Assembly (NCBI RefSeq): GCF_002394865.1
Contig: NZ_DGUZ01000008.1
Coordinates: forward strand, 1 to 47,158
DNA length: 47,158 nt
From: Fibrobacter sp. UBA4297
GTDB lineage: Bacteria > Fibrobacterota > Fibrobacteria > Fibrobacterales > Fibrobacteraceae
Direction: 5' to 3'
Position numbers and translations under genes: made by a program
In this document: one piece after another, positions 1 to 9,368 of the stretch
Layout: each line of letters begins with the position of its first letter
How positions within the stretch are numbered: the first letter of the stretch is position 1
The notes under the pieces: generated by a model
Told to the model about the DNA's origin: nothing
What the model saw: the letters and a program-made list of their open reading frames with translations, nothing else
The model's database searches: none

Positions 1-690
1 CAAACAACAACAGTAACCCAGGATTCCGAAGCCATGCCCATTGACGAGCAGCAAGCAGTACCTGCTCCGAAAAAAAACGCAATCGGTTTTGGTGCACGCG
101 CTTCATTCATCTACGGCAACTTCTGGGGATTCAAAAACCTGGACGATCTTGACGCCCCGTCTGGTTTCGGCGGCGATTTCGGCGTTACCGCCCGATTCAC
201 CATCACAAAAGGACTTTTGTTCACTCCGGAAATCGGTTTCCGCCTCCTTTATCTTGAACACGGAGACGATGATTACTACACCAGAAACTTCGACATGACA
301 TTCCTTGATTTCGTATTCTACGTACGAGGAGAAATCACCAAAACATTCTACCTTGAAGTCGGTCCGCAAATTTCCATTAACACCAGTGGCGATTACTCCA
401 TTGAAAACGAAAGCGGAGCATACGATAATTTTGAAAACATCGAACAAAGTGCGGTTGAACTGGGCATCAACATTGGCCTCGGTTATCATATTTTAGACAA
501 CTTAGCTATCGGTTTCCGCTGGTACATGGGATTCAACGAAGTATTCCCCGATGTAAAATATTTTGACGAACTCAACGCAGACGATTTCGAAGGTTCTAAG
601 CCCAAGCGCAGCGTCAAATGTTCTTTCTCCAACTTGAAAGGCGCCCATACGATGATGTTCAAGTTTGGCGTTACCTATTGGTTCATTTAA
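1..690 (+). CDS. Outer-membrane beta-barrel protein, C-terminal part
   Basis: The reading frame is open from base 1, so the gene begins upstream of the window and the ATG at 34 is probably internal. The visible 229 residues have the alternating hydrophobic/aromatic pattern of transmembrane beta strands (for example FTPEIGFRLLYLEH, FYLEVGPQISI, LGINIGLGYHIL, LAIGFRWYMGFNEVF) and end in an aromatic-rich last strand (MMFKFGVTYWFI) with a near-C-terminal Phe, as expected for Bam-assembled barrels. It resembles small OmpW/PorT-type barrels in which acidic loops alternate with strands. The ligand or role is not visible. The next gene starts 16 bases downstream and may be cotranscribed. Confidence 0.75.
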   Translation, partial: QTTTVTQDSEAMPIDEQQAVPAPKKNAIGFGARASFIYGNFWGFKNLDDLDAPSGFGGDFGVTARFTITKGLLFTPEIGFRLLYLEHGDDDYYTRNFDMTFLDFVFYVRGEITKTFYLEVGPQISINTSGDYSIENESGAYDNFENIEQSAVELGINIGLGYHILDNLAIGFRWYMGFNEVFPDVKYFDELNADDFEGSKPKRSVKCSFSNLKGAHTMMFKFGVTYWFI

Positions 691-706
691 TCCAAAGAAG
701 TTAAAC

Positions 707-2389
707 ATGAATTCGCTCCAGTCTTTAGATTTGCAACCAATTCTTTCGACCGAAGGCATGCGCAATCTCGATGCGGCATCGAAAAAATTTTTAGCACAAA
801 AGATTACGAGCGAACCTTCTGAAAAAGACGTTATCCAAAGCGGATACACGTTAATGCAAGAGGCTGGACTTGCGCTTTTCAAGTTTGTACAAAAAAGTAT
901 CGCTGAAGGCGCCGCAAACCATCATGCAAAACCCATCGCAATTTTCATCGGTGGCGGAAACAATGGCGGTGATGGACTTGTACTAGCCAAGCATCTTTTG
1001 CAAGCTAGAATTGAAAGCATCGTCTTTAGCCTTACGTCAGAAAGCAAATTCAAAAACGAAGCCAAGTTAGCGCTTGACGATTTTTTGCAAGCGGGCGGCT
1101 CTCTTTTTGCTTTCAAGAAAATCACCGAAGATTCCAAGCAAGCTTCGCTCCTTTTGCACGACGGATTCATGCTCGTCGTCGATTGCATGCTCGGAAACGG
1201 AGCCAAAGGCGAACTCCGCTCAGAATTCGCAACAGCGGTACAAATCATTAACGAAAGCGGACTTCCCGTCATCGCCGCAGATGCACCTACCGGTTACGAT
1301 TCCAGCGCACACGTTTGCAACAAAGTTTGCACACACGCAAATGAAACAATGTTGTTCGGATTTCCGCGGTTGGATGCCTACGCAAAAGAAGGCGGTCCCG
1401 TATTCGGGAATGTGACTGTAGCCCCTCTTCAATATCCGGCCGAGCTTGTTGCGCAATTTGACGAAAAAAACTATCTAGCCGACGAGTCGCTTATTCCACA
1501 ACTTTTGCCCAAACGAAACGAATGGGGCGACAAGCGGAACCAAGGAACCGTCCTGATTATCGCAGGCTCCAAGGATATGCCAGGTGCAGCAGCGCTTTGT
1601 ACTGAATCGGCACTCCGCAGTGGCGCTGGGCTTGTCACGCTCGCAACGACCGAGGCAATTACGCCGATCATCCAGGCAAAGCTTTCGGAACCGGTTTTCT
1701 GTAGTCTTGATGATAGAGCAAACGGTGCGGGTTCCGAGAATTGCGGGTCTTTGCAACCACAACACATTTCAACGTTATTGGATCGCGCAAAACACGCAAG
1801 TGCAGTCGCCATCGGGCCCGGACTTTCAACAAACACCGGCACTGTCCAAGCCGTTATTAAATTGCTCCCGCAGTTGAACGCGCCGACGGTCATCGATGCC
1901 GACGCACTTAACGCCATCGCAACATTGAACAAGAACACTGCAAAGGGCGCGACAAACGACAGCGCCGCAATCCGCTATTTGCGCGAGATACAGGCGCCAG
2001 CAATTTTAACGCCGCATGTAAGGGAATTTGCACGACTTTTCGGCACGCTCCCAGAAAACAGTCGTGACATCCCGAACTATTTGAGAAGCATCGCCACAAG
2101 CACAAACAAAGTCATTTTGCTAAAAGGCGCACCGACCTTCGTTACTGTTCCCGACGGTCGCGTATTCGTGATTCCGGCTCGCAACTCAGGACTTGCCAAA
2201 GGCGGCTCCGGCGACGTGCTCACGGGAATTATCACAGCGCTACTCGCACAAGGTTTGCCGACTGCAGAAGCCGCCGTACTCGGAGCCCTGTTGCATCAAA
2301 AAGCAGGCCAAATCACCCGTACAAAAATGGGAGCATTCTCCATGCTCCCAAGCGACGTCATCGCAGCACTCCCGCAGGCGTTCTCTTAA
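707..2389 (+). CDS. nnr: Bifunctional NAD(P)H-hydrate epimerase / ADP-dependent dehydratase
   Basis: Repairs NAD(P)HX, the hydrated form of NADH/NADPH: the N-terminal half (YjeF_N fold) epimerises R- and S-NAD(P)HX and the C-terminal ribokinase-like half dehydrates the S form. The N half carries the GGGNNGGDGLVLAKHL nucleotide loop near residues 80-95. The C half carries the phosphate-binding motif GGSGDVLTGI near the end. The 560-residue length fits fused E. coli Nnr (YjeF). I start at ATG 707 because an AAAGAAG Shine-Dalgarno precedes it; the longer frame needs a TTG at 665 inside the previous gene. The stop overlaps the stop of the convergent flavodiiron gene by 4 bases. Confidence 0.93.
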   Translation: MNSLQSLDLQPILSTEGMRNLDAASKKFLAQKITSEPSEKDVIQSGYTLMQEAGLALFKFVQKSIAEGAANHHAKPIAIFIGGGNNGGDGLVLAKHLLQARIESIVFSLTSESKFKNEAKLALDDFLQAGGSLFAFKKITEDSKQASLLLHDGFMLVVDCMLGNGAKGELRSEFATAVQIINESGLPVIAADAPTGYDSSAHVCNKVCTHANETMLFGFPRLDAYAKEGGPVFGNVTVAPLQYPAELVAQFDEKNYLADESLIPQLLPKRNEWGDKRNQGTVLIIAGSKDMPGAAALCTESALRSGAGLVTLATTEAITPIIQAKLSEPVFCSLDDRANGAGSENCGSLQPQHISTLLDRAKHASAVAIGPGLSTNTGTVQAVIKLLPQLNAPTVIDADALNAIATLNKNTAKGATNDSAAIRYLREIQAPAILTPHVREFARLFGTLPENSRDIPNYLRSIATSTNKVILLKGAPTFVTVPDGRVFVIPARNSGLAKGGSGDVLTGIITALLAQGLPTAEAAVLGALLHQKAGQITRTKMGAFSMLPSDVIAALPQAFS

Positions 2390-3543
2390 ACCATCTCGGC
2401 CACGAGTTTGTCCAGTGCCGCTTCAGATTCAGCGTTGAGTCTCGACTTCACCGTCACTACCGTTTCGGCTAGCGTCACGTTCTTGAGCGTAGCGAGGATT
2501 TCGGTCATCTTCTTTGCGGCCATAGGCGCCCACGAGCCATTTTCAATAATACCTACCTTGCGGTTACTGTAATTTTTCGCCTTCAGGTGATTGAGGAAAT
2601 TTTCCATCGCTGGGAATAGGCCCGCATCGTAAGTTGTTGCAGCCACCACCATACGGTCGTAACGGAAGGCGTCTTCGATAACTTCGGCCATGTCACTGCG
2701 GGCAAGGTCAGAAAGCACCACCTTCTCGACACCGGCTGCTTTAAGCTTTTCGCCGAGCAGTTCCGCGGCCTTCTTGGTACCGCCATAAACCGAGGCAAAT
2801 GCCACGAGCACACCTTTGTCTTCGGGAGCGTAGCTACTCCAAATGTTGTACTTATCGATATAGTAGCCGAGATTTTCGGTGAGCACAGGACCATGCAACG
2901 GGCAAATCGTCTTGATGTCGAGCGCGGCAGCCTTCTTGAGAACCGCCTGCACCTGGTTGCCGTACTTGCCCACGATATTGAAGTAGTAGCGGCGAGCTTC
3001 GCACGCCCAGTCGTCCGGGTCAGCATCGTACACGCCGAACTTGCCGAATGCATCAGCCGCGAATAGCACCTTTTCACTTTGTTCGTAACTAAACAGCACT
3101 TCGGGCCAGTGCACCATCGGGGCGGTAATAAACTGCAACGTATGCGTACCGAGCGAAAGCGTATCGCCTTCCTTCACAGTCTGCTTCTTGACCGATTCAG
3201 GGAGCGCCATGAACTGCGGTAAAATTGTAAAAGCCTTTGCAGAAGCCACAAGAGTTGCATCTGGGAACTTTGCAACAAAGTCAGCAATACCACCGGCATG
3301 GTCCGGTTCCAAGTGATGAATCACCAGGTAATCCGGCTTGCGGCCAGCGAGAGCCGTCTCCAGATTGGCAAACCAATCGTCAACTTTGTGCGCATCGACC
3401 GTATCCATCACGGCAATTTTTTCATCTACAATCAAATACGAATTATACGCCATGCCCTCAGGCACCACATACTGGCCTTCGAATAAATCCAAATCGCGGT
3501 CATCGACACCGATGTACTTGATGTTATCGCTAAAGTTCTTCAT
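2386..3543 (-). CDS. Flavodiiron protein (A-type flavoprotein, O2/NO reductase family)
   Basis: Cytoplasmic enzyme that reduces O2 to water, or NO to N2O, at a diiron site fed by FMN, a common oxygen-defence enzyme of anaerobes. The N-terminal metallo-beta-lactamase domain has the iron-ligand motif H77-x-E79-x-D81-H82 (HLEPDH), then further His/Asp ligands (MVHWPE, AADAFGKFG). The C-terminal flavodoxin domain begins near residue 250 with VLVAFASVYGGT, the FMN phosphate loop. At 385 residues it has the minimal two-domain form with no rubredoxin tail, so electrons must come from a separate rubredoxin. Start ATG at 3543 follows AAGGAATTGTC; a longer frame to 3573 lacks a better site. Confidence 0.93.
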   Translation of the reverse strand: MKNFSDNIKYIGVDDRDLDLFEGQYVVPEGMAYNSYLIVDEKIAVMDTVDAHKVDDWFANLETALAGRKPDYLVIHHLEPDHAGGIADFVAKFPDATLVASAKAFTILPQFMALPESVKKQTVKEGDTLSLGTHTLQFITAPMVHWPEVLFSYEQSEKVLFAADAFGKFGVYDADPDDWACEARRYYFNIVGKYGNQVQAVLKKAAALDIKTICPLHGPVLTENLGYYIDKYNIWSSYAPEDKGVLVAFASVYGGTKKAAELLGEKLKAAGVEKVVLSDLARSDMAEVIEDAFRYDRMVVAATTYDAGLFPAMENFLNHLKAKNYSNRKVGIIENGSWAPMAAKKMTEILATLKNVTLAETVVTVKSRLNAESEAALDKLVAEMV

Positions 3544-3709
3544 GACAATTCCTTTTTTGTGGGAAATATACATAAATCACGCAACGAAGTCCCCAAACAA
3601 ATTCGAAGTCTGTTTGCATTTTTTCAACACAAAAGTTACATCAAAGCCAATATCAAGGCAAAAGAAAAACGCTTCATATCGTTATTTTAACCGGAAATGC
3701 GTTTTTGGA

Positions 3710-3741
3710 GGTGAAATCCGTAATTTTACGCCGTTTTCACC
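3710..3741. repeat. Near-palindromic 32-bp sequence upstream of polA
   Basis: The 346-bp gap between the divergent flavodiiron and polA genes holds this imperfect inverted repeat: outer arms GGTGAAA/TTTCACC and inner arms CGTAA/TTACG around a TT centre. There is no T-run after it, so it looks more like an operator or structured leader than a terminator. Apart from this and the heptad repeat at 3842 I see only A/T-rich sequence in the gap. Confidence 0.45.
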
Positions 3742-3841
3742 GCCCCTTTTGCAATTTCAGCGTTTTTAGCCGGCCAGTTCTTTAATACTTGCAAGCACCG
3801 CTGAGCTCGCCCCTTACAAGCACTTTTCTCCTACAATTTCC

Positions 3842-3869
3842 TTCCTACTTCCTACTTCCTACTTCCTAC
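3842..3869. repeat. Four tandem copies of the heptamer TTCCTAC
   Basis: Perfect 7-bp tandem repeat ending 20 bp before the polA start codon. It is one of several 7-nt-periodic intergenic tracts in this window (9341, 19988, 21272, 43177, 44139, 46374) and shares the TTCCTAC unit with 46374-46401. Confidence 0.9.
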
Positions 3870-3889
3870 TTATTTCTACATTCCCTTTC

Positions 3890-6760
3890 ATGGCAGAAAA
3901 GACTTTACTACTTCTTGATTCATTCGCACTCGCGTTCCGCATGTTCTACGCTTACAGCCAGAACCCGCTCGTCAACAGCAAGGGCGAAGAAGTTTCCATG
4001 ATGCACGGCTACTGGGGCGCAGTCCTCCGCATTTTGGCTAAACACAAGCCCACACATTTTGCGATTGCCCGCGATGTCGCGCATACAAAGACTTTCCGCC
4101 ACGAACTTTACCCAGACTACAAGGCCAATCGCGGCCCCATGCCCGAAGAAATGGCAGCGCAAATGCCGCTCCTCTGCGAATCGATGGAAGCTAGCGGCAT
4201 CCCACTTTTGTCGGAACCCGGCTACGAAGCTGACGACGTGATGGCAAGCGCCGCCGAAGCCGCCGTCAACGCCGGTTTTGACCACGTTGTCATCATCAGT
4301 AAAGACAAGGACATGTCGCAAATCGTGACCGATAAAATCCACCTTTTCCATTTGGAAAAAGGCGCCGACGGCATCGATTTTGGACCGCAGCAAGTCCTCG
4401 AAAAATACGGCATTCCTCCTGAAAAAATTCGCGACTACCTCGCCCTCATGGGCGACTCGAGCGATAATGTTCCGGGCGTTCCGAAAGTCGGCCCCAAAAC
4501 CGCCATCCAGCTGCTGACTGAATATGGTGACATGGACAACATTTACGCAAACCTCGACAACATCAAAAAGAAAGGTTTGCACGACAACCTCGCGAATAAC
4601 AAGGAACAAGCGTTCCTCAGCCGCGAACTCGTGACGTTACAGACAAAGCGTGCCTACCACGGCAATCTCGACGCGCTAGAGTTCTGCGGCATCCACAGCG
4701 ATACGCTCGAAAGCATTTTCAGAGAACACGAAATCAACAGCCTGATTCGCTTGCTAGAAAACGTTCCGAGCAAAACAGGATTTGTGCGCAACGACGGCTC
4801 TGACGACTCAGCGACGGGGGCCGAGAACAACAAGGTTGGTGAGCCAGCCGAACCACCCGCCGACCTCCCGCCCACTTACATCTGCGTCGATAGCGATGAT
4901 GTTTTCGAACAGATGAAAAAGGAATTTGACGCAGCAACCGAAATCGGCATTGATACAGAAACAGACGGACTCGACCCGATGCAATGCAGCATTGTCGGAC
5001 TTTGCCTCGCCGCTGCTGCAAAAGACGGAAGCGTTCCCAAGGGCTACTATATTCCGCTCAGGCACACCGACGACATTGGGTTCCCGTACCCTGCCGGCAA
5101 GGGCGGCAACTTCGATTTCAACACCACCAAGAAGTGGTTTATCGATTTCTGGAACGATTCTTGCACACTCCCCGATGGTGAATCCAAGCAGCCCGACAGT
5201 GCAAAGCGTTCACTTGTTTTCCATAATGCCAAATTCGACTTGCACGTTCTCGCCCGCACGTTCGGACTCACGCAAAAGCAAATCGATTCCGCGAACATCG
5301 TCGATACGCTCATCGCCGCGTGGATGCTCTCGCCCGGCCAAACCGGGCTCGGCCTCGACAATCAGGTGATGCAGCTTTTGCAGCACGAAATGATTCCGAT
5401 TGAAAACCTCATCGGACGCGGCAAGAACCAAATCACGTTCAACCGCACACCCATCAAGGACGCGACCGAATACGGTGCCGAAGACGCCGTGTATACGCTC
5501 CGCTTGTGGAAACCGCTCCGCGCCAAGTTGCAAAAATACGACTACGAAAAGTACTTCTTCAGCCAAGAAATGCCGCTCCTCAAGGTGCTTTACCAGATGG
5601 AAGGCGTTGGCGCATTCGTCGACACCAAGATTCTCAAGAAGCTCGAAACCGATTTGCAGCACCGTATCGAAAAGCTCGAAAAAGAAATCTGCGACATGGC
5701 GGGTTGCGAATTCAACATCGGCTCGCCCAAGCAGCTCGGCGAAGTGCTCTTTGATACGCTCGGACTCCCCGAAATCAAAAAGCGCAGCACCGACGCCGCA
5801 GTCCTTGAAGAACTCAGCTTCCGCAGTGCACACCCCATTGTCTTTGCGGTCATCGAATACCGCGAACTCAAGAAGATGCAGAGCACCTACGTTTCCGTGC
5901 TCCCGACGCTCGTGAATCCGGATACCAAGCGCATCCACACGAGCTTTATCCAGTGGGGTACAGCAACAGGCCGCCTCTCCAGCCGCGACCCGAACTTGCA
6001 AAACATCCCCGTCCGTAGCGATCTCGGCAAGCAGATCCGTGCCGCATTCGTTCCGCAGAACCCGAACAATGTGATTCTCGCGGTGGACTACTCGCAGATT
6101 GAACTCCGCATGCTCGCACACCTGAGCGGAGACGAAGCGCTCATCGAAAGCTACAAGGAAGGCATCGACATCCACGCCCGCACGGCAGCCGCCATCAACC
6201 GCGTAAGCCTCGAAGACGTGACCGCCGACATGCGCCGCGACGCGAAGGTCGTGAATTTTGGCGTGCTCTACGGCATGACCGCCTTCCGCCTCTCCCGCGA
6301 TCTGAAAATTCCGATGGCACAGGCCAAGAGCTTCATCGACGGCTACTTCGAAATGTACCAGGGCGTACAAAAGTTCATCGACGACACCAAGGCCGCCGCC
6401 CACCGCGACGGCTACGTCGAAACGCTCTCCGGACGCCGCCGCTACATCGCAGGCATCGACAGTTCCGACCGCATGGAATCGCAAATGGCTGAACGCATGG
6501 CCGTGAACACCCCCGTGCAGGGCAGCGCTGCCGACCTCATCAAGATTGCCATGATCCGTATCCAAAAGCGCATCAACGATGAGAACCTCCCGCTCCGCAT
6601 GATGCTCCAGGTGCATGACGAACTGGTTTTCGAATGCCCGCGCGATCAAGTCGAAACGCTCTCGCAGATGGTCAAATCCGAGATGGAAGGAGCCATGGAA
6701 CTTAAAGTTCCACTCGTCGCGAGCGTCGGCTTCGGCAAAAATTGGCTCGAAGCACACTAA
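3890..6760 (+). CDS. polA: DNA polymerase I
   Basis: Repair and Okazaki-fragment polymerase of 956 residues. Domains in order: 5'-3' exonuclease (about 1-290), a variable Glu/Pro-rich linker (about 305-330), a 3'-5' proofreading exonuclease (about 340-560) and the polymerase domain. The proofreading site looks intact: Exo I IDTETDGLDP, Exo II LVFHNAKFDLH, Exo III YGAEDA. Polymerase motif A is DYSQIELRMLAHLSGDE, motif B RRDAKVVNFGVLYG and motif C LQVHDELVFE. The start MAEKTLLLLDSF matches the usual Pol I N-terminus. No strong Shine-Dalgarno is visible; the start follows a heptad tract directly. It appears monocistronic. Confidence 0.97.
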   Translation: MAEKTLLLLDSFALAFRMFYAYSQNPLVNSKGEEVSMMHGYWGAVLRILAKHKPTHFAIARDVAHTKTFRHELYPDYKANRGPMPEEMAAQMPLLCESMEASGIPLLSEPGYEADDVMASAAEAAVNAGFDHVVIISKDKDMSQIVTDKIHLFHLEKGADGIDFGPQQVLEKYGIPPEKIRDYLALMGDSSDNVPGVPKVGPKTAIQLLTEYGDMDNIYANLDNIKKKGLHDNLANNKEQAFLSRELVTLQTKRAYHGNLDALEFCGIHSDTLESIFREHEINSLIRLLENVPSKTGFVRNDGSDDSATGAENNKVGEPAEPPADLPPTYICVDSDDVFEQMKKEFDAATEIGIDTETDGLDPMQCSIVGLCLAAAAKDGSVPKGYYIPLRHTDDIGFPYPAGKGGNFDFNTTKKWFIDFWNDSCTLPDGESKQPDSAKRSLVFHNAKFDLHVLARTFGLTQKQIDSANIVDTLIAAWMLSPGQTGLGLDNQVMQLLQHEMIPIENLIGRGKNQITFNRTPIKDATEYGAEDAVYTLRLWKPLRAKLQKYDYEKYFFSQEMPLLKVLYQMEGVGAFVDTKILKKLETDLQHRIEKLEKEICDMAGCEFNIGSPKQLGEVLFDTLGLPEIKKRSTDAAVLEELSFRSAHPIVFAVIEYRELKKMQSTYVSVLPTLVNPDTKRIHTSFIQWGTATGRLSSRDPNLQNIPVRSDLGKQIRAAFVPQNPNNVILAVDYSQIELRMLAHLSGDEALIESYKEGIDIHARTAAAINRVSLEDVTADMRRDAKVVNFGVLYGMTAFRLSRDLKIPMAQAKSFIDGYFEMYQGVQKFIDDTKAAAHRDGYVETLSGRRRYIAGIDSSDRMESQMAERMAVNTPVQGSAADLIKIAMIRIQKRINDENLPLRMMLQVHDELVFECPRDQVETLSQMVKSEMEGAMELKVPLVASVGFGKNWLEAH

Positions 6761-6781
6761 TGTTCTCAAAAAAAGTTCTCA

Positions 6782-6809
6782 AACAGACGTGATTTAGACC
6801 ACGTTTGTT
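6782..6809 (+). terminator. Hairpin after polA, possible terminator
   Basis: Arms AACAGACGTG (6782-6791) and CACGTTTGTT (6800-6809) pair over 10 positions with one G-U pair. The following sequence CTTACAAAC is not U-rich, so intrinsic termination is uncertain. Confidence 0.4.
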
Positions 6810-6851
6810 CTTACAAACATGTTATTTATTTCTATGTAAATAATTTTTCAG

Positions 6852-6880
6852 TTGCGTTTGCAACCTTTTTCATATATATT
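6852..6880 (+). promoter_or_regulatory. Promoter of the GH5 endoglucanase gene
   Basis: TTGCGT (6852-6857), a 17-bp spacer and TATATT (6875-6880). The predicted start near 6888 gives a leader of about 150 nt. A 16-bp sequence at the polA stop, TAATGTTCTCAAAAAA (6758-6773), is repeated exactly at 6953-6968 inside this leader. Confidence 0.6.
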
Positions 6881-7036
6881 AGAATCCATACAACGGGTGT
6901 ATTCTTACGTGTATGAGAAAAGGGATGTTTGAGATCGGGCTAACGTGCTCCATAATGTTCTCAAAAAATTTCTAAAATCGCTAAAATCTCACAAAATAAG
7001 GCACCCAATCACAAGTCTCAACAAGGAGTCTTAGAC

Positions 7037-9217
7037 ATGAGATTGAATACCTTCGGCATCGCATGCAGCTCGCTTCTCATGGCAGCATCAGCATTCGCCG
7101 CCCTCCCCAAGGCAACCGCATTGGTCGAACCGATGGGCATGGGTTATAATATCGGCAACACCATGGAAGTGCCGGAAAATCCGACAGCATGGGGCAACCC
7201 GCTCCCGACCGCAGGCTACATCAAGGCCATCAAGGCAGCCGGTTTCAACACCGTGCGTATTCCTTGCGCTTGGTATTCCCATTCTGACGCTCTCGCCAAA
7301 GATATCGCCGCAAACGGCGGTACCGCAGACAACGGCGCATACACCCACGTAGGCAAGGCCGCCACATTCACCAATCCGACCATCGACGCCGCATGGCTCA
7401 AGCAGGTAAAGGACGTGGTGGACATGGTCATCGCCGAAGGCATGTACGTCGTTTTGAACTCCCACTGGGACGAAGGCTGGCTCGAAGACCGCGTCTACGA
7501 AGGCACCGCCAATCCGCGTAGCGGTTCCGGCGACATCGCCAACAGCTCCGCAACGACAAAGGCCCGTCAGGCCGCTTTCTGGTCTCAGATTGCTTCTTAC
7601 TTCAAAGACTACGACGAACATCTCCTTTTTGCAGGTGCCAACGAACCGGGCGTGAACGACCCGTGGGGCGCAAGCGGTCAGTGGGCATTCGACGACTCCC
7701 GTATGCAGATTTTGAAGGGCTACTACGACGCTTTCATCACTTCCGTTCGCAGCGCAGGCGGCAACAACGACACCCGTACCTTGATTGTGCAGGCTCCGCG
7801 TACCGAAATGGACAACGCCCCGATGCTCAGCAAAAACTGGCCTACCGACCCGGCTGGCGATGGCTACATGATGGCCGAAGTCCACTATTATCCGTACCAG
7901 TACTCCCTCATGACCGCCGACGAAGATTGGGGCAAGCAGTATTATTACTACACCGGACTTTCCAGCACGAATGACAAGGAACACAACATGGGCTGGAACG
8001 TTTACAGCAAGAGCATCGACAACTCCGCTCTCGGTACTCCGAACCAAATTGCAAAGGCTTTTGGCGAACTCAAGACGATGTTCTGCGACAAGGGCATTCC
8101 TGTAATTATCGGTGAACTCGGCGCCATCAAGCGCACCGGTCAAATTACCGACGCTGCAAACCTCAAGCTCCACTTGCAGGGCCGCGCACTCTTCTATGGT
8201 GAAGTCGCCAAGAATGCAAAAGCAAACGGCATTATTCCTTACGTTTGGGATACCGGTGCAGAAGACGATGGCAATATGACCATCATCACCCGCCAGAAGG
8301 GCACCTACTCTATTCTCGACCCGGATGTTTTGAACGCCTTGCAGAAGGCTTACGGCCAGGAAGGCAATAACAAGAGCAACCTTGACAGTCTCGTAAACGA
8401 AAACGAAGTTCCTGAAACTGCAGACGGCAAGGGCGTTCTCGTCACCTACACGAGCAAGACCGCCGACTCCAGCGAAACCGGCACGCTCCGTATCAATCTT
8501 CCCAATGCAAGCAAGGACCTCTCCAAGTATGTCGGTCTCGAAATTCGCATGAAGGGCGAAGTCGCAACTGCAGGCCCCTGCACCAACGCAGCAAAGGATT
8601 GCGGCGAATACGGCTGGACTTCCATGGACCTCTTCATGATGACCGGTAGCGCATGGGCATGGTTCGACGCTAGCGTTTTGGAACAGGCCGACCAGCAACT
8701 TGACGCCACCACGTTCCAGACATTCCAGATCAAGTGGACAGACTTCCGCACCGAACCCACGGGCCTCAACTCTGTTAACGCAATTGGCCTCAACCTCTAC
8801 GGCACGCAGGTTTCCGGTACCATCACGATTGACTACATCAAGGGCATCAAGGCTGACGGCTCTACCGAAATCATCGATGACTTCGACAAGAAGCCCTCCA
8901 CCGAAGGCACCGCTTCTAGCAAGATCGTCGCCATCTCCGGTTCCGGCTCCTCCGCCATCAAGCCTGTCGCCGCCAAGGCAACCGGTCTCCGCTTGAACGT
9001 TGTCCAAGGCTCCGTCACTGCAATGTTCAACGCCAACAGGGCTACTCGCGGTACGGCCATGCTCATGAACTCCATGGGCCAGGTCATCGCTCAAAAGAAC
9101 TTCAACGCCCACGTCGGTGCAAACGAAGTCCAGTTGAGCACAAATGCACGCGGTGCTGCAGTCCTCATCGTCAAGATGGGCAGCCAGAAGAGCGTACAGC
9201 AAGTCCGCCTCCGCTAA
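7037..9217 (+). CDS. Secreted GH5 endoglucanase with CBM11-like module and C-terminal tail
   Basis: Cellulase-type glycoside hydrolase of 726 residues. A Sec signal peptide (about 1-21, ending SAFA) is followed by a GH5 catalytic domain to about residue 440. The acid/base Glu203 lies in AGANEPGVND and the nucleophile Glu360 in VIIGELGAI. Residues about 450-640 look like a CBM11/CIA30 beta-sandwich (EIRMKGE, TFQIKWTDFR, IGLNLYG, IDYIKGI). The last 75 or so residues (GLRLNVVQGSVTAMF to QQVRLR) are a basic beta-rich tail seen on Fibrobacter secreted enzymes, similar in plan to T9SS sorting domains. The start has AAGGAGTC upstream. F. succinogenes EG3-like cellulases are the nearest known relatives I can name, but I cannot assign an allele. 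Confidence 0.92.
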   Translation: MRLNTFGIACSSLLMAASAFAALPKATALVEPMGMGYNIGNTMEVPENPTAWGNPLPTAGYIKAIKAAGFNTVRIPCAWYSHSDALAKDIAANGGTADNGAYTHVGKAATFTNPTIDAAWLKQVKDVVDMVIAEGMYVVLNSHWDEGWLEDRVYEGTANPRSGSGDIANSSATTKARQAAFWSQIASYFKDYDEHLLFAGANEPGVNDPWGASGQWAFDDSRMQILKGYYDAFITSVRSAGGNNDTRTLIVQAPRTEMDNAPMLSKNWPTDPAGDGYMMAEVHYYPYQYSLMTADEDWGKQYYYYTGLSSTNDKEHNMGWNVYSKSIDNSALGTPNQIAKAFGELKTMFCDKGIPVIIGELGAIKRTGQITDAANLKLHLQGRALFYGEVAKNAKANGIIPYVWDTGAEDDGNMTIITRQKGTYSILDPDVLNALQKAYGQEGNNKSNLDSLVNENEVPETADGKGVLVTYTSKTADSSETGTLRINLPNASKDLSKYVGLEIRMKGEVATAGPCTNAAKDCGEYGWTSMDLFMMTGSAWAWFDASVLEQADQQLDATTFQTFQIKWTDFRTEPTGLNSVNAIGLNLYGTQVSGTITIDYIKGIKADGSTEIIDDFDKKPSTEGTASSKIVAISGSGSSAIKPVAAKATGLRLNVVQGSVTAMFNANRATRGTAMLMNSMGQVIAQKNFNAHVGANEVQLSTNARGAAVLIVKMGSQKSVQQVRLR

Positions 9218-9294
9218 CTTAAAGCCCCTTGCATGTTGGAGTGTTTACAGCAAGGGAATAACAGAGAGACCTATCTCCTGTTGTTTAGGGGAAA

Positions 9295-9327
9295 GGGCCC
9301 GGCAATCGCCGAGCCCTTTTTTCTTTT
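9295..9327 (+). terminator. Rho-independent terminator of the GH5 gene
   Basis: GGGCCCGGC and GCCGAGCCC flank an AATC loop (9295-9316), followed by TTTTTTCTTTT. The opposite strand could serve the convergent lipoprotein gene less efficiently. Confidence 0.85.
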
Positions 9328-9340
9328 CCTCCTAACAATT

Positions 9341-9368
9341 TTCCGCTTTCTATTTTCCGTTTTCTATT
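9341..9368. repeat. Two copies of a 14-mer built of two heptamers
   Basis: TTCCGCT-TTCTATT-TTCCGTT-TTCTATT. Strict 7-nt periodicity; the tract runs into the stop codon (9364-9366) of the minus-strand lipoprotein gene. Confidence 0.8.

Noticed and set aside
3842..3869. CRISPR-like array from short repeats
   Set aside because: Tandem 7-mers without spacers, and no cas genes in the window.
5210..6769. 519-codon minus-strand frame opposite polA
   Set aside because: Antisense of the polymerase domain; no start context or motif.
7088..9202. 704-codon minus-strand frame opposite the GH5 gene
   Set aside because: Antisense shadow of a gene with a signal peptide and catalytic residues on the plus strand.
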